Notes under the pieces: model-generated
What the model was told of the DNA's origin: nothing
Seen by the model: only the letters and a program-made list of their open reading frames with translations
Databases searched by the model: none
Program-made: the position numbers and the translations under genes
In this document: piece after piece, positions 1-4,795 of the stretch
Layout: each line of letters begins with the position of its first letter
Numbering within the stretch: position 1 is the first letter of the stretch
From: CAZCVI01 sp964502145
GTDB lineage: Bacteria > Acidobacteriota > Aminicenantia > UBA2199
Assembly (NCBI GenBank): GCA_964502145.1
Contig: CAZCVI010000150.1
Location: 1-7,908, forward strand
Length of the DNA stretch: 7,908 nucleotides
Direction: 5' to 3'

Positions 1-1
1 C

Positions 2-43
2 GAACAATTGGCGAAAATCAATCCAAATAAAGTTGCGCGATAG
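2..43 (+). CDS. Possible C-terminal tail of an upstream gene (partial)
   Basis: Reading from base 2, an open frame encodes EQLAKINPNKVAR and stops at TAG (41-43). The composition is protein-like, and the stop falls directly before an intergenic repeat motif (44-55), as expected at a gene end. The two other forward frames look less convincing; frame 1 stops at 28-30. Only 13 residues are visible, so no family can be named and the call could be chance. Confidence 0.3.
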   Translation, partial: EQLAKINPNKVAR

Positions 44-55
44 TTGGCGGTGAAT
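44..55 (+). repeat. Intergenic motif TTGGCGGTGAAT, copy 1
   Basis: The 12-base motif lies immediately after a possible stop codon. The exact 12-mer recurs at 278-289, its last 10 bases at 3018-3027, and a form lacking one G at 2979-2989. All copies are outside genes. Confidence 0.5.
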
Positions 56-73
56 CCAGATTTCGTGGGGGGG

Positions 74-102
74 TTGCTTTTTTGAAGGATTCTTGGTATA
101 AT
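74..102 (+). promoter_or_regulatory. Sigma-70-type promoter upstream of an inverted repeat
   Basis: The -35 box TTGCTT (74-79) and a perfect -10 box TATAAT (97-102) are separated by 17 bases, the optimal spacing. The start site would be near 109. No good ORF begins until 377, so the promoter either makes a short RNA ending at the hairpin 124-177 or gives the dehydrogenase gene a leader of about 270 nt. Confidence 0.55.
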
Positions 103-123
103 TTGGGTTAGATAATTTCATTG

Positions 124-181
124 GACATCCTTTTTGTTATATTTGTTTCACAACCATATGTTAACAAAAAGGAGGTCTTTT
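124..181 (+). terminator. 16-bp inverted repeat followed by a short T-run (terminator or attenuator)
   Basis: GACATCCTTTTTGTTA (124-139) pairs with TAACAAAAAGGAGGTC (162-177) at 15 of 16 positions, leaving a 22-base loop. TTTTCTC follows. The stem is AU-rich and the T-run is short, so termination may be partial. The right arm contains GGAGG, but no start codon follows at ribosome-binding distance. It could end the transcript from the promoter at 74-102, or be a leader attenuator for the downstream dehydrogenase. A recognition site for a dimeric protein is another possibility. Confidence 0.45.
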
Positions 182-196
182 CTCAACTTATAGACA

Positions 197-248
197 TTGG
201 CAAAATGCCAAATTGTTAATAGGCTGCAGGCCATTACCGCGAAGCGGT
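197..248. repeat. Two small hairpins in the 5' spacer
   Basis: TTGGCA/TGCCAA with an AAA loop lies at 197-211, and ACCGC/GCGGT with a GAA loop at 236-248, followed by TTTTG. The stretch from 224 (CTGCAGGCCAT plus a GC-rich mini-hairpin) resembles the right half of the repeat at 3531-3588, so it may be a degenerate member of the same intergenic family. No gene was found anywhere in 44-376. Confidence 0.4.
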
Positions 249-277
249 TTTGTCCAATTCCTATAACTCCCATTAAC

Positions 278-289
278 TTGGCGGTGAAT
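278..289 (+). repeat. Intergenic motif TTGGCGGTGAAT, copy 2
   Basis: This is an exact copy of the 12-mer at 44-55, placed about 90 bases before the dehydrogenase start. Copies 1 and 2 bracket the promoter and inverted repeat of the 5' spacer. Confidence 0.5.
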
Positions 290-298
290 TCAAGCAAA

Positions 299-327
299 TT
301 CCTTGCACTTTCCAAAAACTATATAAT
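299..327 (+). promoter_or_regulatory. Possible promoter of the dehydrogenase gene
   Basis: A perfect -10 hexamer TATAAT (322-327) sits 49 bases before the start codon. The best-spaced -35 is weak (TTCCTT, 299-304, 17-base spacer). A better hexamer, TTGCAC (303-308), is only 13 bases away, which is too close. The -10 is convincing but the promoter as a whole is not certain. Confidence 0.3.
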
Positions 328-376
328 ATGGTATGATTTAACTTGCTGAATAAATTTCATTAGAGGAAAGAGAAAA

Positions 377-1339
377 ATGAGTAAAGAGACGAAACGAATT
401 TTGATTACCGGCGCCTGCGGGCAAATCGGGACTGAATTGGGGGTGTACCTCAAAGAGGTGTATGGTCAGGAAAACATTGTCGTATCAGACGTTTGTATCC
501 CTGAAAACGGAGTGGATTGTGGCTGCGCTGTAGAACGGTTGGACGTGACCGATCGGGTAGGACTCCATGCACTGATTGATAAATACGAAATCGATACGAT
601 CTATCATCTGGCTGCCCTGCTCTCTGGCAGCGGCGAGAAAAACCCGGAGCTGTGCTGGAAAGTAAATATCGAAGGCTTGAAGAATGTTCTGGACACGGCG
701 CGGGATAAAAAGATACTGCGGGTATTCGTGCCGAGCTCTATCGCGGCTTTTGGCCCGGATACCCCCAAGGATAATACCCCCCAAGATACGATCCTATGTC
801 CCAGCACCATGTATGGTGTAACCAAGGTTTCCGGGGAGTTATTGTGCGATTATTATGTGCGAAAATACGGGTTGGATGTACGTGGGATTCGTTACCCTGG
901 CATTATTAGCAGTGAAGTGTTGCCTTCTGGTGGTACGACGGATTACGCGGTAGAAATCTTCTACGATGCGATTAAGAAAGGGTCTTATACCTGCTTTCTG
1001 AGTGAAGACACTACCCTGCCCATGATGTATCTGCCTGATGCCTTACGGGGTACAGTGGCATTGATGCAAGCAGATTTCAGTCGCTTGAAACACCATTCTA
1101 ATTTTAACCTGACCGCTTTTTCATTCTCTCCCGCCCAACTGGCACAGGTCATAAAAAAGCAGATGCCTGCTTTTACCATCGAGTACAAACCCGATTACCG
1201 TCAAGCCATTGCCGATTCTTGGCCACGCTCTATTGACGATTCTGTTGCCCGGCAAGAATGGGATTGGAAGCCGGAATTTGATCTGGAAAAAATGGCTGTT
1301 GACATGATTAAACGGCTAACGCCAAAATTGCTGAAGTAA
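377..1339 (+). CDS. tdh: L-threonine 3-dehydrogenase, short-chain (SDR/epimerase-like) type
   Basis: Probably oxidises L-threonine to 2-amino-3-ketobutyrate with NAD+ in the cytoplasm, the first step of threonine conversion to glycine and acetyl-CoA. The 320-residue length fits the extended-SDR TDH family. The N-terminal Rossmann motif is G12-A-C-G15-Q-I-G18, and D38 at the end of strand 2 would bind the NAD ribose. The catalytic set is S120/S121 with Y146-x3-K150. The segments GGTTDYAVEIFY (185-196) and TTLPMMYLPDA (212-222), and QAIADSWPRSIDDSVAR (276-292), are hallmarks that separate TDH from UDP-sugar epimerases. GAGG (363-366) lies 10 bases before ATG, a workable ribosome site. The usual partner kbl (2-amino-3-ketobutyrate CoA ligase) is not in the window. 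The family call is strong; the exact substrate is inferred from these signatures. Confidence 0.88.
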   Translation: MSKETKRILITGACGQIGTELGVYLKEVYGQENIVVSDVCIPENGVDCGCAVERLDVTDRVGLHALIDKYEIDTIYHLAALLSGSGEKNPELCWKVNIEGLKNVLDTARDKKILRVFVPSSIAAFGPDTPKDNTPQDTILCPSTMYGVTKVSGELLCDYYVRKYGLDVRGIRYPGIISSEVLPSGGTTDYAVEIFYDAIKKGSYTCFLSEDTTLPMMYLPDALRGTVALMQADFSRLKHHSNFNLTAFSFSPAQLAQVIKKQMPAFTIEYKPDYRQAIADSWPRSIDDSVARQEWDWKPEFDLEKMAVDMIKRLTPKLLK

Positions 1340-1364
1340 AGGCTTTCTATATTTGTGTGCAATT

Positions 1365-1399
1365 CTTCAGGCTATAGCCAGTGGGGCGACAGCCTGAAG
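1365..1399. repeat. 9-bp perfect inverted repeat after the dehydrogenase gene
   Basis: CTTCAGGCT (1365-1373) pairs perfectly with AGCCTGAAG (1391-1399) around a 17-base loop. What follows on the plus strand is A-rich rather than T-rich, so it is not a classical intrinsic terminator. It may still mark the transcript end or stabilise the mRNA. Confidence 0.4.
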
Positions 1400-1445
1400 G
1401 GTTGCAAAAAAAGAAACCAAAAAAATAAAATTCCCCCCTGCCTAC

Positions 1446-1474
1446 TTGCAAACGGAAAGATTTTTCTCTAAAAT
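1446..1474 (+). promoter_or_regulatory. Sigma-70-type promoter of the rubrerythrin gene
   Basis: TTGCAA (1446-1451) and TAAAAT (1469-1474) are separated by 17 bases. Transcription would begin near 1481, giving a leader of about 125 nt. Close to the ribosome site the leader carries the AT-rich palindrome TTATTTAAAATAA (1576-1588). This could be a site for a Fur/PerR-type regulator, but the match is too generic to claim. Confidence 0.5.
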
Positions 1475-1606
1475 AGAAAGATGAGAAAAATTATCTTAAC
1501 TGATGCGCTATGTTTCATTTGTCTATATCGTCCTATCCACCCGAGTAACACTCACCGTTTATCCGATCATAAAAATTATTTAAAATAAATTAGGAGGAAT
1601 ACCATC

Positions 1607-2122
1607 ATGACTAAAACAGAAAAGAATTTACAAGCTGCTTTTGCCGGGGAATCCCAGGCCAGGAATAAGTATGATTATTTTGCCAAGGTTGCCAAAAAAG
1701 AAGGCCATCATTATATTGCAAGTATTTTCGAAGAAACCGCAATCAATGAGATGCAACACGCCAAGGATGAGTTTAAATTATTGAACGGCATTGGCGATAC
1801 GAAAGCCAACTTGAAAGAAGCGATTGAAGGTGAAAACTACGAGACGACAGAAATGTACCCGACGTTTGCCAAAGAAGCAGAAGAGGAAGGCAATAAAGAA
1901 GCGGCCCGTTTGTTCAAACAAATCGCCAAAGTAGAAGCACAACACCGCGACCGTTACGCGAGACTGTTAAAAATGCTGGAAGATGGCACGTTATACAAAA
2001 GAGAAACGCCCATCAAATGGAAATGTTCCAAGTGCGGTTTTATTCATGAAGGTACTCAACCTCCACCGAAATGCCCAAGCTGCCAGCATGAAATGGAATA
2101 TTTTGAACCTGAAGTAATCTAA
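1607..2122 (+). CDS. rbr: Rubrerythrin
   Basis: A cytoplasmic non-haem iron protein that reduces hydrogen peroxide to water, typical of anaerobes and microaerophiles. The 171 residues form a four-helix ferritin-like domain (about 1-130) with the diiron ligand set E14, E48-x2-H51, E79-x2-E82 and E110-x2-H113. A C-terminal rubredoxin-like domain follows, with C140-x2-C143 and C156-x2-C159 as Fe(SCys)4 ligands. The spacing between the two cysteine pairs (12 residues) is the short one normal for rubrerythrins. All metal ligands are present, so the enzyme should be active. The start is well supported by AGGAGG (1592-1597) 9 bases before ATG. It has its own promoter (1446-1474) and a strong terminator (2154-2193). 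The next gene also carries rubredoxin-like knuckles, suggesting a shared redox role. Confidence 0.96.
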   Translation: MTKTEKNLQAAFAGESQARNKYDYFAKVAKKEGHHYIASIFEETAINEMQHAKDEFKLLNGIGDTKANLKEAIEGENYETTEMYPTFAKEAEEEGNKEAARLFKQIAKVEAQHRDRYARLLKMLEDGTLYKRETPIKWKCSKCGFIHEGTQPPPKCPSCQHEMEYFEPEVI

Positions 2123-2153
2123 ATGTAAATAGTCTACATCCAAAAATGAAAGG

Positions 2154-2193
2154 CGACGATTTATGACGGTGTGTCATAAATCGTCGTTTTTTT
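2154..2193 (+). terminator. Strong rho-independent terminator after rubrerythrin
   Basis: A perfect 14-bp stem, CGACGATTTATGAC (2154-2167) with GTCATAAATCGTCG (2173-2186), encloses a 5-base loop and is followed by seven T (2187-2193). It lies only 24 bases before the next start codon, leaving no room for a promoter between them. Confidence 0.93.
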
Positions 2194-2217
2194 GGAGTTA
2201 AGCCAATAGGAGGCGAT

Positions 2218-2961
2218 ATGGCGCGATATTTATGCAGTGTGTGCGGGTACATTTACGATGAAGCAACTGAACCGGTCCCCTGGGACCAATTACCAGCAAA
2301 TTGGGTATGTCCGCTCTGTGGTTCGGATAAATCCTATTTTCAATTAATGGAGGAGACTCTGGGGAGTGTGCCTATTGCCAGTGCGACTTCCCCAAAAAGC
2401 GTCACCTCTGAAAAAAGAATATGCAGTGTTTGTGGTTATGTTATTGAAGCCGGGCACAATCCCGATGTGTGTCCTGCCTGTGGGTTCCCGCAAACTGTTT
2501 TTAAACCTTATGCGGATCGGATTTCCCCTAAACGCCGGAGAATCATTAACTTCCATTTTCACAACATGATCGTTCATTTTCCCCAGGCTTTTGCCTTGTT
2601 CATTTTTTTTGCCCTGGGAATAAGTTTCCTGCTTCCTGCTACTTGGGAAATCAGGTTGATCATTACCGCCCAGGTATTGTCCATCTTTTTGCCTCTTTCC
2701 GTGGTGGCCGCGTTGATTAGTGGTATTTTGGATGGTAAAACCCGTTTCAAGCGTCTTACCACCCCGATTCTCAAAGCCAAGATGGTGGTGGGGTTTTTGT
2801 TTCTGCTTTGTTCTATCGTTACCTTACTGGTTTTGCACCTGACCGATCTCGAATTATATTGGCGCTTCACCGGACTTGTGCTTACCGCGCTGTGCAGTGG
2901 TGCTACCGCTTTCCTCGGTCATAATGGCGGACGTTTAGCCTGTGCCATTGTGCCGGATTGA
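2218..2961 (+). CDS. Double rubredoxin-like protein fused to a DUF2231-like membrane domain
   Basis: This 247-residue protein has three visible parts. Residues 1-45 form a rubredoxin-like domain with C6-x2-C9 and C31-x2-C34 and the typical W22 and W29. Residues 68-98 form a shorter knuckle with C69-x2-C72 and C85-x2-C88, like those ending rubrerythrins. Residues about 118-235 hold four hydrophobic segments (near 120-140, 147-170, 187-209, 214-233). The histidine-rich entry NFHFHNMIVHFPQA (111-124) and the terminal LGHNGGRLA resemble DUF2231 membrane proteins, whose histidines are suspected haem or metal ligands. There is no signal peptide, so both iron sites should face the cytoplasm. A role passing electrons between rubrerythrin-type partners and the membrane is inference. 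AGGAGG (2208-2213) lies 4 bases before ATG. No promoter is visible between the rubrerythrin terminator and this gene, so it probably depends on read-through or an internal promoter. Confidence 0.85.
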   Translation: MARYLCSVCGYIYDEATEPVPWDQLPANWVCPLCGSDKSYFQLMEETLGSVPIASATSPKSVTSEKRICSVCGYVIEAGHNPDVCPACGFPQTVFKPYADRISPKRRRIINFHFHNMIVHFPQAFALFIFFALGISFLLPATWEIRLIITAQVLSIFLPLSVVAALISGILDGKTRFKRLTTPILKAKMVVGFLFLLCSIVTLLVLHLTDLELYWRFTGLVLTALCSGATAFLGHNGGRLACAIVPD

Positions 2962-2978
2962 ACCCTATCGTTACCAAT

Positions 2979-2989
2979 TGGCGTGAATA
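2979..2989 (+). repeat. Degenerate copy of the intergenic motif
   Basis: TTGGCGTGAAT lacks one G relative to the motif at 44-55 and 278-289. It begins 17 bases after the stop codon of the preceding gene. The bases GGCGT (2980-2984) also pair with ACGCC (2994-2998). Confidence 0.3.
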
Positions 2990-3017
2990 GTAGACGCCGC
3001 ATCCTGCCGCATTGATG

Positions 3018-3027
3018 GGCGGTGAAT
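3018..3027 (+). repeat. Intergenic motif GGCGGTGAAT, copy 3
   Basis: Ten bases match the motif of copies 1 and 2, again outside any gene. It is followed by A/T-rich sequence and a small hairpin (TACGACA, 3036-3042, with TGTCGCGTA, 3046-3054, one bulged base). The rest of the spacer 2962-3251 holds the repeat at 3095-3127 and no supported gene. Confidence 0.45.
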
Positions 3028-3094
3028 TAAAAAAATACGACAAGATGTCGCGTATACATATCCAAATGGCAAAAAGTCCTCGGTCTTTTCCTGT

Positions 3095-3127
3095 GACCAT
3101 GGGCGTACCGCGCACATAATGCAGGCA
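3095..3127 (+). repeat. GC-rich intergenic direct repeat, copy A
   Basis: GACCATGGGCGTACCG, then CGCACATAA and TGCAGGCA, aligns with copy B at 3531-3569 apart from two substitutions in the first block, one base gained, a 7-base gap after CACATAA and one more substitution. The two copies lie 436 bases apart and bracket the antitoxin-like gene. Confidence 0.6.
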
Positions 3128-3251
3128 GAGAGTGACATACTTTTTTAAAGGGAGAATGGCTATAGGTTGAAGTTCAGCGGTTCGGAAAAAATGAAAAATA
3201 GCTTTGCTGCCAGTTGAATAATTTCTGAATCTATGTTAAATAGTATACATT

Positions 3252-3512
3252 ATGGAACAGTTAATTAATAATATTTCCTATGATCAAGTGTGGGCGCTGG
3301 TGAAGCAATTGCCCTATAGAGATAAAAAAAAGCTGAATTCACAGATTGAACAGACTCTGGCAAAAAAGAGGAATCGACAAGCTGAAGAAAATACTGACGC
3401 CAAAGTGACCGATTTGCAGCAATTTCTTCTGCAAGGGCCAACCATGTCTGATATTCAATTTGCCCAATTTAAAAAGTTAAGGGAAGACTTCAGTCAATGG
3501 CAGGAGAAATAA
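3252..3512 (+). CDS. Small antitoxin-like protein, no toxin partner visible
   Basis: An 86-residue, highly charged, helical protein. Its C-terminal part, with LLQGPTMSD (59-67) followed by Q-F-x2-F-K-x2-R-x2-F-x-Q-W, resembles the tails of small proteins that act as antitoxins beside PIN-domain (VapC-type) toxins. In that family the N-terminal half forms dimers and binds DNA and the C-terminal tail wraps the toxin. The resemblance is from memory and not proven. No toxin ORF follows: the 128 bases after it hold only a structured repeat, and then the TIR gene starts. It is therefore an orphan, a relic, or a regulator of the next operon. There is no Shine-Dalgarno before ATG. A weak TTGAAT-16-TTAAAT promoter (3214-3241) would make the leader almost absent. 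GC-rich repeats flank it on both sides. Confidence 0.6.
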   Translation: MEQLINNISYDQVWALVKQLPYRDKKKLNSQIEQTLAKKRNRQAEENTDAKVTDLQQFLLQGPTMSDIQFAQFKKLREDFSQWQEK

Positions 3513-3530
3513 TATAGGCACTGTTCTTCG

Positions 3531-3588
3531 GACCGTGGGCGTCCCGGCACATAAGGTGCCCTGCGGGCAATCTTAAACGCCTACGGCG
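3531..3588 (+). repeat. GC-rich intergenic direct repeat, copy B, with three tandem hairpins
   Basis: Bases 3531-3569 match copy A (3095-3127). This copy folds into consecutive small stems: GGCAC/GTGCC (3546-3560, loop ATAAG), GCCC/GGGC (3558-3568, competing with the first) and CGCC/GGCG (3578-3588, loop TAC), then six A. It resembles a REP or MITE-like element. It sits between the antitoxin-like gene and the TIR promoter and might also slow read-through transcription. Confidence 0.6.
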
Positions 3589-3605
3589 AAAAAATGGAAG
3601 TACTA

Positions 3606-3634
3606 TTGCATTATCTCCAATAGTTTTCTATAAT
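3606..3634 (+). promoter_or_regulatory. Near-consensus promoter giving a leaderless TIR-gene mRNA
   Basis: TTGCAT (3606-3611) and a perfect TATAAT (3629-3634) are separated by exactly 17 bases. The expected start site, about 7 bases past the -10, coincides with the A of the ATG at 3641. There is no Shine-Dalgarno sequence in front of that ATG, consistent with leaderless translation. Confidence 0.7.
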
Positions 3635-3640
3635 ACGTTC

Positions 3641-4795
3641 ATGGAAAAGCACGTTTTTATATCGTATAATAAAAATGACAGCCATGTGGCTGAAAAAATT
3701 GCCACTACCTTAAAAGCCCAAAACATCCGCTACTGGATAGCATCGGAACACCTTGCACCGGCTGACCTTTGGCTTAAAGCGATGTTGGATGAAGTGGAAA
3801 AATCGCATGTGGTCATACTGGTTTTCTCATCGAATACTTCCAATGCAAGGTGGGTTAAGGATGAAATTACTCTGGCATTGAATAAACAAATCCCTATTAT
3901 CCCCTTTTGCATCGAAAATGTGCCGTTTCATGACGAGTTCAGAAGCGTAGAGATGCGCTTTCAAAGGTTGGATGCCTTTCCGCCACCCTTTGAAGTTCAT
4001 TTTGAAAAATTGCTTGCGGCTGTTGGCAAACATTTGGGCGTTAACTCTGCACCTTCACATCCTTTACCACATGGTTCCTCTATCAATCCCTTTACCGAAA
4101 CTGGCGCCATACAAGTTCCGGCGCGGTTTATTGAGCGCCAAGCGGAAATGTTCCGTTTAATGACATTACTTAATAGTGGTGGTTCGGTGTCACTGCAAGG
4201 AGTGCGCAAAATTGGAAAAAGCTCTCTTTTACGTTGCTTGGCTCGTTCCTGGGAGGGGGACGTCTTGGGACCTTTGGATTGCCAGTCCATGATAGACCAA
4301 GACGATTTTTATCAGTCCATTGCCAGTGAACTGAAGTTGGACAAATCTGACCGAAAATATATCCGCGATGTTTTGAATAAACGTCGATTATTGTTTCTGC
4401 TGGATGAACTGGATTTCGCCCCCAAATTTGGTATTACCCACGACCATATGGCTCTTTTTAGGGCATTGTTAAACAGTAACCGAGATTTCAAAATAGTGGC
4501 CATATCACGCCGCCCTCTAAAAGAAAATTCCGCTCAGTACTCTCCACTCTTCAACCTCTTACTGCCTTTTACTCTGGGGCCTTTGAAAGAATCAGAAGCC
4601 CGCCAATTGTTGGATCATCCCTGGGCACCAGAGGCCACTCTATTTGATACCAATACCTGCAAGATGCTGATAGCGCTGGCGGGCTGCCATCCCTATAAAT
4701 TGCAGCGTGCAGCCCATCATTGCTTCGAATACTTGGCCGACTCAACATACAATTGGGAAGAAGAATATGAGCAGGAAGTGGAGCAAATGTTATGA
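3641..4795 (+). CDS. TIR-domain / STAND-type AAA ATPase protein
   Basis: A 384-residue, probably cytoplasmic protein with two domains. Residues 4-128 form a TIR domain: box 1 HVFISYNKND (4-13), a BB-loop-like SEHLAP (35-40), and W71-x3-E75, where E75 matches the catalytic glutamate of NAD+-cleaving TIR domains. Residues about 149-370 form a P-loop ATPase: preamble N149-P-F...F163-x2-R166, Walker A G187-x4-G192-K193-S194, Walker B LLFLLDE with D255-E256, and a C-terminal G348-C-H-P-Y-x-L-Q motif typical of STAND/AAA-like NTPases. No repeat-type sensor domain follows, which is unusual for STAND proteins; sensing may lie in the partner gene. Its stop codon overlaps the next start (ATGA), so the two are translationally coupled. 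The start is fixed by the TIR box; the next Met is residue 48. TIR-ATPases commonly act in antiphage defence; that role here is inference. Confidence 0.88.
   Translation: MEKHVFISYNKNDSHVAEKIATTLKAQNIRYWIASEHLAPADLWLKAMLDEVEKSHVVILVFSSNTSNARWVKDEITLALNKQIPIIPFCIENVPFHDEFRSVEMRFQRLDAFPPPFEVHFEKLLAAVGKHLGVNSAPSHPLPHGSSINPFTETGAIQVPARFIERQAEMFRLMTLLNSGGSVSLQGVRKIGKSSLLRCLARSWEGDVLGPLDCQSMIDQDDFYQSIASELKLDKSDRKYIRDVLNKRRLLFLLDELDFAPKFGITHDHMALFRALLNSNRDFKIVAISRRPLKENSAQYSPLFNLLLPFTLGPLKESEARQLLDHPWAPEATLFDTNTCKMLIALAGCHPYKLQRAAHHCFEYLADSTYNWEEEYEQEVEQML

Noticed and set aside
1576..1588. PerR or Fur operator before rubrerythrin
   Set aside because: The AT-rich palindrome TTATTTAAAATAA is short and generic, lies at the ribosome site far from the promoter, and does not match a full 15-19 base consensus.
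2980..2998. Terminator after the rubredoxin-membrane gene (GGCGT/ACGCC)
   Set aside because: The stem is only 5 bp with no T-run; it is too weak to call a terminator.
3244..3249. TATACA as -10 box of the antitoxin-like gene
   Set aside because: It ends only 2 bases before the ATG, so transcription would begin inside the coding region, and no -35 sits at proper spacing.
3513..3640. Toxin gene following the antitoxin-like ORF
   Set aside because: All frames are short and the stretch is occupied by the hairpin repeat and the TIR promoter; no PIN, RelE or HEPN-like start is visible.
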